DNA from: Streptomyces guryensis
Lineage (GTDB): Bacteria; Actinomycetota; Actinomycetes; Streptomycetales; Streptomycetaceae
Assembly (NCBI RefSeq): GCF_021261325.1
Contig: NZ_JAJSBI010000024.1
Coordinates: 62,001-126,000 of the forward strand
Length of the DNA stretch: 64,000 bases
Direction: 5' to 3'
Shown: piece after piece, positions 40,451 to 48,536 of the stretch
Numbering within the stretch: position 1 is the first letter of the stretch
Layout of the letters: each line of letters opens with the position of its first letter
Program-made: the position numbers and the translations under genes
Notes under the pieces: generated by a model
Databases searched by the model: none
Told to the model about the DNA's origin: nothing
Seen by the model: the letters and a program-made list of their open reading frames with translations, nothing else

Positions 40451-43419
40451 AACAGCTCCGCAGCGGCTTCGAGCAGGGGCCGGACGGGCGCCCTCGGCGT
40501 ACCGTTCCCCACGCGTACGAGGCGGAATTCGCCGTACACGACGCCGACGGCAGCACGGCCCACGCCGTCAGGCCGCGGGTGCAGGAGTTCGTCGACCGCC
40601 CCTTCCGCCTGGAAGAGCCCGCCGGCTGCGTCAGGGCGGGCTTCTTCAGGCTGTCTGCCGACGAGGGCGTCCTGGTGGTGGTCGCCCACCACATCGTCAC
40701 CAACTTCCTGTCCCACGGCAGGATCGTCGAGGACCTGCTGACCCTCTACGGCGCGCTGCGCACCAGTGAGGAACCGTCCCTTCCGCCTCTCTCCTGCTCC
40801 TACGCGGACTTCGTCCTGGAGGAGATCCGCAACGCGGCGGCCCCGGACCCCACATGGCACGCCGACGCCGCGCCGCAGGGACCGGCCCCCGGGACAGTGG
40901 GCCTGCCCGGTCTCGTGCCCCGTCGGCGCCGGACCGGGACCGGCACCACGGAACTGGACCTTCCCGCCGATCTGCTGCCACGGCTGCGGGCGGCCGCACG
41001 CTCTGCGAATACGAGCCTGTTCCCCGTCCTTCTGACCGCTTATCAGGAGGTCCTGCACAGACATGCCGGCGAGCCGTCCGGCGGCGTCACGGTCGTCTGT
41101 CCCGTCACCTCCGCGCGGCGGCGCCGCTTCCCCGGCGCCGTGGGGTACTTCGTGAAGCCGCTGCTGGTGCGTGCGGCCGACCGGACCGAGCAGCCGCTCG
41201 CGCATGCGGTCCGGGACGCCCAGACCCTGGTGGAGTCGGCACGGGTGCGGCCTCAGCCGTCCCTGGCGCAGATCGCCGCCCGCCTCGGGGGCGGCGCCGG
41301 CGCCGGGCCGGTCGGACAGTTCGGCTTCGGCTACCAACGCACCACCACGCGCCTGCCGTTGCTCGACCTCTTCGCCTCAGGCGAGTCGCCGCGCAGGCTG
41401 GAACTCGGCGGTCTGACGCTCGGTGCCTACGACGTCCGGCACCAAGAGGGACAGTTCGACATCGCCGTCGAGGTGGTGGAGACCTCCACCACCTCAAAGC
41501 TCGTCGTACGCCACCGTCTCCACGTGTGCGGAGCGGACGGAGCGCGCACGCTCGCCGCGCACTTCGCGGCCATGCTGCGGGCGGTGCCCGACCACCTTCA
41601 CACGCCGCTGCGGTCGGTCCCCATGCCGGTACCGGAGGAAGAGGCACTGCTGCGCTCCTGGTCGACCGGAGAAGTCGCCCCGGCACCCGGCCTGCAGGTC
41701 CACGAGCTCATCGCCGAACGTGCCGCACGGGATCCGTCCGCGCCCGCGGTCCGCGCCGCGGGCGCGGAGTGGAGCTACGCCGAGCTGCACCGGCGGGCGG
41801 AGCAGATCACGAAGTTCCTGCGTGGACGAGGGGTCCGGGCCGGAAGCCGGGTCGGCATCTGTCTGCCCCGGTGTCCCGAGCAGGTTTCCGTCATGCTCGG
41901 TGTCCTGCACGCCGGGGCCGCCTTCGTCCCCCTGGATCCCGCCTATCCGGCGGACCGGCTCTCGTACATGGCCCAGGACGCGGACGTGCACTGCGTCGTG
42001 GCGCGCCGGGACGCGGTGCCGGAGGGTGCCTTCCGGCCGGAGAAGCTGGCCTTCGAGGAGGAGTGGGCGCACGGGACCGGCCCGGCCGCTGCGGTGCCGA
42101 CGGCGGCGGGCGGTGACGACGCGTACGTCATCTACACGTCGGGGTCGACGGGCCGCCCCAAGGGTGTCGCGGTGGGCCACGTCCCGCTCGCCCATCTGGC
42201 TCTGTGGCAGCGCCGCCACTTCGGGCTGCGCCCGCAGGACGTCGTCCTGCGCTTCGCTCCCGCGAGCTTCGACGCCTTTGTCTGGGAGGTGCTCCTCGCA
42301 TTGACAGCCGGCGCCTCCCTGTACGTGCCGGATCCCGAGGTCGTGCTGGCGGGCTCCGGCCTGGCGGAGGCGATCCGCGCCGGAACGGTCACACATGCGG
42401 CGCTGCCCCCGTCCGTCCTGTCGGGGCTCGAACCGTCCCAGGTACCGAGCCTCGCGGACATCGTGGTGGCCGGGGAGGAGTGCGCGCCCGCGCTGGCCGC
42501 CTGCTGGGTCGCGGACGGCCGACGGGTGTCGAACGTCTACGGGCAGACCGAGACCACGATCGGCGCCACCCTCTACCGCGTCGAGGGCGACGAGCAGTTT
42601 CTGCCCGTCGGCCCTCCGAACCACAACGTGCGGGTCGAGGTCGTCGACAGCGAGCAGTCCGCCGTGCCCGTCGGGGTCCCAGGCGAGATCCTGGTGTCGG
42701 GGGCGACCGTGGCCGGCGGGTACCTCAACCAGCCGGAGCGCACGGCCCGTTCCTTCCTCCCGGCGACGGCGCAACGGGAACGCGGCTACCGTACGGGCGA
42801 CCTGGGCTGCTGGACCGCCGAGGGAGAGCTGCGGTTCCTCGGACGGCGCGACAGCCAGGTCAAGGTGCGGGGCTTCCGCATCGAACCCGGCGAGGTCGAA
42901 GCCGTGCTCGCCACCCATTCCTCGGTCCGCGACGCCGCGGTGGTGGCCGTGGGCGAGGGGGGACACCGGCACCTCGTGGCCTTCGTCACCGGGCCCCGCG
43001 GGCAGGCCGTACCGGATGCCGCGGTGCTGCGCGGATGGCTGGCCCGCCGGTTGCCCTCCCACTTCGTGCCTTCGGACATCGTGCCGGTTGACGACATGCC
43101 CCGAACCCCCAACGGGAAGATCGACCGGACACGGCTGGCCACTGCCGCGCCCACCGAGGGGGCGACCCCCCGGTCCGCGACCTGGGCCACGGACCTGGAG
43201 GCTGCCGTGGCGTCCGTGTGGACGTCGCTGCTGCACCGCCCGGTCGGTCCCGACGACGACTTCTTCGCCCTGGGCGGCCACTCCCTGCTGGCCGTGGAGG
43301 CCGTGGGACTGCTCCAGGAAACCCTGGGCCACGAGGTCCCACTGCGGCTCGTCTTCACTCATCCCACCGCGGCCTCGCTGGCCGCGGAACTGCACGACGC
43401 ACGGTCCGCCGCCACCTGA
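40381..43419 (+). CDS. NRPS module C-A-PCP, N-terminally truncated
   Basis: Nominal ORF from an ATG at 40381; NRPS similarity begins only near 40455 (HGEQLRSGFEQGPDGRPRR), so the C domain lacks its first ~50 or more residues. Order: C domain (to ~440) with HHIVTNF at 103-109 in place of HHxxxDG; A domain with YTSGSTGRPKGVAVGH near 582, SFDAFVWEVLLAL, NVYGQTETTIGATLY and NGKIDRTRL; PCP with LGGHSLLAVEA (Ser about 968). My manual specificity code is D-A-W-A-V-A-V-I-G-K, suggesting a large hydrophobic or aromatic residue, tentatively. No thioesterase or epimerase domain. Confidence 0.82.
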   Translation: MRAGRDVRPQRGVCGLHLRPDHGEQLRSGFEQGPDGRPRRTVPHAYEAEFAVHDADGSTAHAVRPRVQEFVDRPFRLEEPAGCVRAGFFRLSADEGVLVVVAHHIVTNFLSHGRIVEDLLTLYGALRTSEEPSLPPLSCSYADFVLEEIRNAAAPDPTWHADAAPQGPAPGTVGLPGLVPRRRRTGTGTTELDLPADLLPRLRAAARSANTSLFPVLLTAYQEVLHRHAGEPSGGVTVVCPVTSARRRRFPGAVGYFVKPLLVRAADRTEQPLAHAVRDAQTLVESARVRPQPSLAQIAARLGGGAGAGPVGQFGFGYQRTTTRLPLLDLFASGESPRRLELGGLTLGAYDVRHQEGQFDIAVEVVETSTTSKLVVRHRLHVCGADGARTLAAHFAAMLRAVPDHLHTPLRSVPMPVPEEEALLRSWSTGEVAPAPGLQVHELIAERAARDPSAPAVRAAGAEWSYAELHRRAEQITKFLRGRGVRAGSRVGICLPRCPEQVSVMLGVLHAGAAFVPLDPAYPADRLSYMAQDADVHCVVARRDAVPEGAFRPEKLAFEEEWAHGTGPAAAVPTAAGGDDAYVIYTSGSTGRPKGVAVGHVPLAHLALWQRRHFGLRPQDVVLRFAPASFDAFVWEVLLALTAGASLYVPDPEVVLAGSGLAEAIRAGTVTHAALPPSVLSGLEPSQVPSLADIVVAGEECAPALAACWVADGRRVSNVYGQTETTIGATLYRVEGDEQFLPVGPPNHNVRVEVVDSEQSAVPVGVPGEILVSGATVAGGYLNQPERTARSFLPATAQRERGYRTGDLGCWTAEGELRFLGRRDSQVKVRGFRIEPGEVEAVLATHSSVRDAAVVAVGEGGHRHLVAFVTGPRGQAVPDAAVLRGWLARRLPSHFVPSDIVPVDDMPRTPNGKIDRTRLATAAPTEGATPRSATWATDLEAAVASVWTSLLHRPVGPDDDFFALGGHSLLAVEAVGLLQETLGHEVPLRLVFTHPTAASLAAELHDARSAAT

Positions 43420-43452
43420 AGGCCTCTGGAACGAGATGATGGGAATCCAGAC

Positions 43453-44481
43453 ATGACCTCTGTTCAGACCCACTCGCCCGACCCCGCCACCTGGACGCGT
43501 GGCCCGGTCGCGGACATCTTCTCCTCCTACGTGGCGGCCACGGCCCTGTCGTCCGCACAGGAGCTGGGACTGCTCGACCGACTGGCGGAGACGGGCGCGG
43601 CACCGTTCGGGAACGGGGGCGACGAGCGACTCAACGACGAGGTCGTGCAGAGCGTGTACCGCGCCCTGCACTGGGCCGAGGTCGTGGAGATCAAGGACGA
43701 AGAGACCGTCGTCACCGGCCCCGCGTTCGACGCCGCTTTCGCGGCCCGTGGGTACTTCTACTGGCTGGTCCGTGGATGTGGCGAGGCGTTCTCCGAAGCG
43801 CCCCGCCTGGCCCTGGAGGAGGTCCGCAGCGGCGCCTTCTACCGGCGGGACATGCGGGCGGTGGCGATCGGCTCACGGCTCATCGGCGACGGCGAGGTCG
43901 AGGCGCTCTTCGACGAGATCCTCGCCCGTACCCCGGTCCGTAAGATCGCCGACCTCGGCTGCGGTTCCGGACAGCGGCTGGTCCGCGTGGCCGGCCGCCA
44001 TCCCGAGGCCCGCTGCGTGGGTGTCGACATCTCCTCCGCCTCGGTCCGACTGGCCACGGACGCTGCCCGGGAGGCCGGACTCGGCGAGCGTATGACCGTC
44101 CACCAGGGCGACGTGCTCCGGCTGGAGCCCCGGCCCGAGTTCGCGGAGGTGGACACCGTCAGCTGCGTCTTCATGGGCCACGACTTCTGGCCGTACGACT
44201 CGTGCGTCGCGACCCTCGAACGACTGCGACGAGTGTTTCCCCGGGCCGAACGGCTGGTGCTGTGCGACGTGGTGCGCACACAGGAGGTCCCGCGGGCGGA
44301 CACGCCCATCTTCCAGCTCGGGTTCGAGACGATCCACGCCCTGATGGGGGTATACCTGCCCGCCTTGGAGGAATGGCACAAGGCGTTCGCGGAAGCCGGC
44401 TGGCGATGCGACGCCGTGCACTCGACCACGACGCCGCCCAACGGATACCTCTTCGAGCTGTCGCCCGCGACCCGGAACTGA
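43453..44481 (+). CDS. SAM-dependent methyltransferase
   Basis: A 342-residue methyltransferase with an N-terminal dimerisation region (DIFSSYVAATALSSAQELGL) like small-molecule O/C-methyltransferases. Its Rossmann core has motif I KIADLGCGSGQRLVRVA, then CVGVDISSASVRLATDAARE and VDTVSCVFMGHDFWPYDSCV. A C-terminal ETIHALMGVYLPALEEWHKA segment resembles enzymes acting on amino-acid or polyketide intermediates. It follows the NRPS by 33 bp and its stop is 1 bp before the PPTase start. Confidence 0.85.
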   Translation: MTSVQTHSPDPATWTRGPVADIFSSYVAATALSSAQELGLLDRLAETGAAPFGNGGDERLNDEVVQSVYRALHWAEVVEIKDEETVVTGPAFDAAFAARGYFYWLVRGCGEAFSEAPRLALEEVRSGAFYRRDMRAVAIGSRLIGDGEVEALFDEILARTPVRKIADLGCGSGQRLVRVAGRHPEARCVGVDISSASVRLATDAAREAGLGERMTVHQGDVLRLEPRPEFAEVDTVSCVFMGHDFWPYDSCVATLERLRRVFPRAERLVLCDVVRTQEVPRADTPIFQLGFETIHALMGVYLPALEEWHKAFAEAGWRCDAVHSTTTPPNGYLFELSPATRN

Positions 44482-44482
44482 G

Positions 44483-45211
44483 ATGCCGACAGAGGCAGCA
44501 CTCACACCGCCGCGCACGGGTGACTGCCACCTCTGGGTGTTCCGAGCCGAGCGCCTTCCGCCCCGGCTCGCTGCCCGGGCCCGGTGGCCGGACGGTACGG
44601 CACACGAACCGAGCCGGCCCGACCCGCGGACCGCCTCCCGCGCGATTCAGCGTCTGCTGATCGCGCGGTACCTGGCCATGGACCCTCGGACCCTGCGCGT
44701 GGAACGCACGTGCACACGCTGCCGTGCCCCGCACGGCAGGCCCTTCGTCCGCAACGGAGTGGGACTCGACTTCTCCGTCACTCACGGCGGCACGGTGCTG
44801 GCCATCGCCTGCACCGTCGGAGGCACGGTGGGCCTCGATGTGGAGCCCCTCGACGACCGCTCGCACGCGGCGACGGCCCGCCGTGTACTGACCGCCCGGG
44901 AACACGGACTTCTGGAGCGGCAGCAGCGATCCGGGCTGCGGGGCGCCTTCCACCGGCTTTGGACGAAGAAGGAAGCGGTCGTCAAGCTGACGGGTCACGG
45001 TCTCGGCCTGGGGCTCGGCGGCTTCGACGTAAGCGCGCCGGACGGAGTCGTGCGCTGCCCGCACCCCGTGGCGGGGTGGCCGACGGAACCCATCCACGTA
45101 CGCAATCTCGACATCGACGGCTCCCACGTGGCGGGACTCGCCCTCACCGGCACGCCACGGCGGCTCGTCCTGGCCGACGGCGACACCGCGCTCCGCCGAT
45201 GGACGGCCTGA
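44483..45211 (+). CDS. 4'-phosphopantetheinyl transferase (Sfp type)
   Basis: A 242-residue PPTase that loads the Ppant arm on carrier proteins. Seen: the CoA-binding ...GRPFVRNGVGLDFSVTHGG, the Mg-binding GGTVGLDVEPLDDR and the signature RLWTKKEAVVKLTGHGLGLG. The N-terminal PTEAALTPPRT is non-conserved. A two-cysteine motif CTRCRAPHG precedes the core. Last gene of the rightward arm; its presence in the cluster suggests dedicated activation of the PCPs at 37.9 and 43.3 kb. Confidence 0.92.
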   Translation: MPTEAALTPPRTGDCHLWVFRAERLPPRLAARARWPDGTAHEPSRPDPRTASRAIQRLLIARYLAMDPRTLRVERTCTRCRAPHGRPFVRNGVGLDFSVTHGGTVLAIACTVGGTVGLDVEPLDDRSHAATARRVLTAREHGLLERQQRSGLRGAFHRLWTKKEAVVKLTGHGLGLGLGGFDVSAPDGVVRCPHPVAGWPTEPIHVRNLDIDGSHVAGLALTGTPRRLVLADGDTALRRWTA

Positions 45212-45254
45212 CGAGGCGCGTTGAGCGTGACGCGGGCGTGATCAGGCGCATGCC

Positions 45255-45425
45255 CCAGGACCCGAGCCGGACTTGATGGGACCCGGCAGGACCGGACAGT
45301 CCCGCCGCAGCGATTCGTCCCGTCGAAGGCGGTCGCATTTCACCCGCCGCCCCAGGGTCACTGGCAGGCCACTGATGGAGCGTCACGCACGCCTGTCCAC
45401 CGGTTGTCCACCGAAACCCATTGCG
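45255..45425 (+). repeat. Diverged direct repeat A, left copy
   Basis: About 170 bp similar to 62847-63001 in the same orientation. Shared blocks include CCAGGACCCGAGCCGG (exact), GGACCGGACAGTCC, ATCGAAG/GTCGAAG, CGTCACGCAC and CTGTCCACCGG. No coding potential seen. It belongs to an 820-bp gene-free interval between the PPTase gene and gatC. Confidence 0.7.
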
Positions 45426-45654
45426 TATCCCTGACTCGCCCCTCCCAGATGAGCAAAAGCCCAGCTCAGAGGCTCAGGCCGGCCATACGGCCACGGAAAC
45501 CGCTCCCCTTGCGCTCCCCACCCTTGGCAATGCGATGAACCGGACTACACAGCTCCATGGCGACACCGTGGTGGCACGGCCTGTCGAGATCACCCATACG
45601 AGACGATCACGGAAAGCGTGGCAGGCGTGCGTCCGACGAACCCCGCCTGCCCGT

Positions 45655-45781
45655 CCATGCCCCGCACACCCACCGCATCAGGCGAAGAGCAGCCGCTCGG
45701 TCACGCCATCGACCGGGCGGCGAGCACGACCAACTCGACCACGTCCCGCTTGAACTCGTACGAGCACCTCACCGCAGCCAT
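45655..45781 (-). mobile_element. Repeat B left copy with IS3-type orfA remnant
   Basis: 45655-45754 matches 63857-63956 at high identity, for example GAGCACGACCAACTCGACC. On the minus strand an ATG at 45779-45781 opens a 26-codon ORF reading MAAVRCSYEFKRDVVELVV, which resembles the start of IS3-family OrfA transposases (xxYxxEFKRDAVxLV), and then a stop. Only the very 5' end of the transposase gene survives. Confidence 0.55.
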
Positions 45782-46032
45782 CTGGACGCCTCCTCCACAG
45801 ACTCGCGGACCCACACTCGCATTCTGGGCCCAGTGTCCGCCGAGCGAAGTATCCCGCGCCGGATCCGACCCAGCCCCTCGGGTGAAGCACCACGCCCTCT
45901 CAAGTGGGGACCACAGCCCACGCGATCTCGAACACCCTTACGATGAGGGTGAGTTGGGATCGTGCATCTAGGATGGGGGATCTGTCCGGCCCCCGGTCGG
46001 CCCACAGGAACTCACCCCCGAGGGATCGCTGA

Positions 46033-46206
46033 ATGCCTGGCATCTCGCGCGAGGATGTCATCCACCTCGCCCGGCGCTCGCAGCTCGACCTGCGGAGCGA
46101 TGAACTGGACCGCTTCACCGACCAGCTCAACACCATCATCGGCATGGTGTCCCGTGTCGCGGTTGTCACCACGAACGGCACAACACAGGACGACGGGGAG
46201 CAGTGA
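46033..46206 (+). CDS. gatC: Short GatC paralogue
   Basis: A 57-residue protein with the start of GatC, the small subunit of the Glu-tRNA(Gln)/Asp-tRNA(Asn) amidotransferase: MPGISREDVIHLARRSQLDL then DELDRFTDQLNTIIGMVSRV. Normal GatC is about 95-100 residues; the C-terminal segment that wraps GatA and contacts GatB is missing, replaced by VVTTNGTTQDDGEQ. It may be truncated but still able to hold GatA, or decaying. gatA follows after 6 bp; no gatB is in the window. Confidence 0.8.
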   Translation: MPGISREDVIHLARRSQLDLRSDELDRFTDQLNTIIGMVSRVAVVTTNGTTQDDGEQ

Positions 46207-46212
46207 CACACC

Positions 46213-47718
46213 ATGGATTCCGCCACCGCTGATCTCCTTCGCTGGGATGCCTCACAGACGGCCGAGGCCATCGCCGCTGGAGACGTCTCCTCCGTCGAAG
46301 TCGTACAAGCCCATCTCGACCGGATCGATACAGTGGACGAGAAGGTGCACGCCTATCTCCACGTGGATGCCGAGGGCGCGCTGGAGGCTGCCCGTTCGGT
46401 GGACACCCGGCGTGTGGCGGGCGCCGAACTGGGCCCGCTGGCCGGTGTCCCACTCGCCCTCAAGGACGTCTTCACCACCCGCGGAATGCCAACCACCTGC
46501 GGTTCCCGCATGCTCGACGGCTGGATCCCGCCGTACGACGCGACGCTCACCAAGAGGCTGAAGGACGCCGGCGTCGTGATTGTGGGCAAGACCAACATGG
46601 ACGAGTTCGCCATGGGGTCCTCGACCGAGAACAGTGCCTTCGGGCCGACCGGCAACCCATGGGACCTGACCCGCATCCCCGGAGGTTCGGGGGGCGGATC
46701 CGCAGCGGCGCTCGCCTCGTTCCAGGCTTCGCTGGCGATCGGCACCGACACCGGCGGGTCGATCCGGCTGCCCGCCGCACTGACCGGCACGGTGGGGGTG
46801 AAACCGACGTACGGCGCGGTCTCCCGTTATGGCCTGGTGGCCTACTCCTCGTCCCTCGACCAGGGCGGCCCGTGCGCCCGTACCGTCCTCGACGCCGCCC
46901 TGCTGCACGAGGTGATCGCAGGGCACGACCCGCTGGACGCCACCTCGATCGACGCCCCGGTCCCCGCCGTGGTCGAGGCCGCCAGGCGGCACGACATCCG
47001 CGGGATGCGGGTCGGCGTGGTGAAGGAGCTGGGCGGCGAGGGGTACCAGGCAGGCGTGATGCAGCGGTTCGACGAGTCCGTGGAACTGCTGCGCGAACTG
47101 GGCGCCGAGGTGGTCGAGGTCGCCTGCCCCTCCTTCACCTATGCGCTGGCGGCGTACTACCTGATCGCGCCCAGCGAGGCGTCCTCGAACCTGGCCCGCT
47201 TCGACGCCATGCGGTACGGGATGCGCGTCGGCGACGACGGAGAGCGCTCCGCCGAACAGGTCATGGCCCTCACGCGGGAAGCGGGCTTCGGTCCCGAGGT
47301 CAAACGCCGCATCATGCTGGGTACGTACGCGCTGAGTTCCGGCTACTACGACGCGTACTACGGCTCCGCGCAGAAGGTCCGCACCCTGATCGTGCGGGAC
47401 TTCGACGCCGCGTTCTCCGACGTGGACGTGCTGGTCTCGCCCACCACGCCGACCACCGCGTTCCCGATCGGTGAGCGTGTCGACGATCCGATGGCGATGT
47501 ATCTGGCGGACCTGTGCACGATTCCGTCGAACCTGGCAGGTAACGCGGTCATGTCCCTGCCCTGCGGTTTGGCGCCGGAGGACGACCTCCCGGTGGGGTT
47601 GCAGATCATCGCCCCGGCGATGGCCGACGACCGGCTCTACAGGGTCGGCGCGACCCTGGAGCAGGCGCTGACCGATCGGTGGGGTCAGCGCCTGCTCGAC
47701 CGGGCCACTGCGCTGTGA
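46213..47718 (+). CDS. gatA: Glu-tRNA(Gln)/Asp-tRNA(Asn) amidotransferase subunit A paralogue
   Basis: A 501-residue amidase-signature protein of normal GatA length. The catalytic Lys84 (LALKDVFTT), Ser159 (IPGGSGGGS) and nucleophile Ser183 (TDTGGSIRLPA) have the spacing known for GatA (75 and 24 residues). The GatA-specific blocks GMPTTCGSRMLDGWIPPYDA, ATNFVAGAD-free C-terminal region, LGTYALSSGYYDAYYGSAQK and DLCTIPSNLAGNAV are all intact. In GatCAB it hydrolyses glutamine to supply ammonia. As an extra copy beside a biosynthetic cluster and without gatB, it may be a resistance copy or a tailoring amidase; both are inference. Confidence 0.9.
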   Translation: MDSATADLLRWDASQTAEAIAAGDVSSVEVVQAHLDRIDTVDEKVHAYLHVDAEGALEAARSVDTRRVAGAELGPLAGVPLALKDVFTTRGMPTTCGSRMLDGWIPPYDATLTKRLKDAGVVIVGKTNMDEFAMGSSTENSAFGPTGNPWDLTRIPGGSGGGSAAALASFQASLAIGTDTGGSIRLPAALTGTVGVKPTYGAVSRYGLVAYSSSLDQGGPCARTVLDAALLHEVIAGHDPLDATSIDAPVPAVVEAARRHDIRGMRVGVVKELGGEGYQAGVMQRFDESVELLRELGAEVVEVACPSFTYALAAYYLIAPSEASSNLARFDAMRYGMRVGDDGERSAEQVMALTREAGFGPEVKRRIMLGTYALSSGYYDAYYGSAQKVRTLIVRDFDAAFSDVDVLVSPTTPTTAFPIGERVDDPMAMYLADLCTIPSNLAGNAVMSLPCGLAPEDDLPVGLQIIAPAMADDRLYRVGATLEQALTDRWGQRLLDRATAL

Positions 47719-47760
47719 CGCACCGAGCACCTGGGCGCGACCGCAGGCGCTGATGCCCTG

Positions 47761-47796
47761 CCCGGCAGCGGGTCCGCCCCGCGGCGTGCTGCCGGG
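47761..47796. terminator. Terminator between gatA and the YczE-like gene
   Basis: CCCGGCAGC (47761-47769) and GCTGCCGGG (47788-47796) form a 9-bp perfect stem between the convergent genes, with a GC-rich loop. Confidence 0.6.
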
Positions 47797-47803
47797 CTCG
47801 CGC

Positions 47804-48466
47804 TCAGGGCTTCTCCAGGCTGGGCATGCCCAGGTTGGGGATCCGCAGAACTCGGGCGTTGGCCCGCATGAAGGGCTGGATCATCGTGTCGACGACCGCC
47901 AGAAAGCAGACCGTTCCCACTCCCACCGGCCCGCCCATCAGGTAGCCGGATGCCAGCAGGACGCCCTCCATCGACATCTTCGCGGCCCAGAACGGCCAGC
48001 CCCACTTGTCGACCATGGCGATGGCCACCAAGTCCATCGCGCGGATGCCCACCCCGCTCATGATGATCAGCGACGAGGCGTAGGCACACAGAGTGGTGGC
48101 CATCAGCATGAGCACGACGTGCGGGAGGGGCAGGAGACGTCCGGGGTCGGCCAGCAGCAGGAGGTCGATGACGCTGCCACACAGGAAGAAGGTCACAAAG
48201 GGGAGGACCACGGGGCGGCGCCGATACCAGGCGGCCCACACGAGAATGCACAGCGCCGCGATGACGGCCTGGGCGATACCCACCGTCAGTGGCACATGCC
48301 TCAGCAGGCCCAGGGCGAACACGTCCAGCGGGTCCGTGCCCAGGTCGGAGTAGATGAAGAGATAGGCGCCGAACGAGAAGACCAGACAGCCGGCGAGGTA
48401 CGTCACCAGGCGATGGCCCGTGCCGGAGGGGAGGCGGCTTCCGCCCACGATCGAGCTGATGAACAC
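47804..48466 (-). CDS. YczE/YitT-type integral membrane protein
   Basis: A 220-residue membrane protein with about five to six helices: TYLAGCLVFSFGAYLFIYSD, LGTDPLDVFALGLL, VIAALCILVWAAWYRR, LMLMATTLCAYASSLIIMSG and GVGIRAMDLVAIAMVDKWGW. The G(x)GTDPLDVF and GxGxRAMDLVA repeats identify the YczE family (in Bacillus linked to PPTase/surfactin regions). The transported molecule is unknown. GTG at 48466 follows GGAAAGG; a TTG at 48493 is the other option. Last gene of the operon that begins at 52040. Confidence 0.82.
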   Translation of the reverse strand: MFISSIVGGSRLPSGTGHRLVTYLAGCLVFSFGAYLFIYSDLGTDPLDVFALGLLRHVPLTVGIAQAVIAALCILVWAAWYRRRPVVLPFVTFFLCGSVIDLLLLADPGRLLPLPHVVLMLMATTLCAYASSLIIMSGVGIRAMDLVAIAMVDKWGWPFWAAKMSMEGVLLASGYLMGGPVGVGTVCFLAVVDTMIQPFMRANARVLRIPNLGMPSLEKP

Positions 48467-48536
48467 TGGCTTTGCCTTTCCACAGGGAGCCAACAGCGGG
48501 ACTGGAACGGACGGGCGGTGGGGACGCTCCGCCGGG

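Noticed and set aside
45400..45950. Overlapping plus-strand ORFs in the gap before gatC
   Set aside because: No ribosome sites or family signatures; the region is explained by repeats A and B and the IS remnant.
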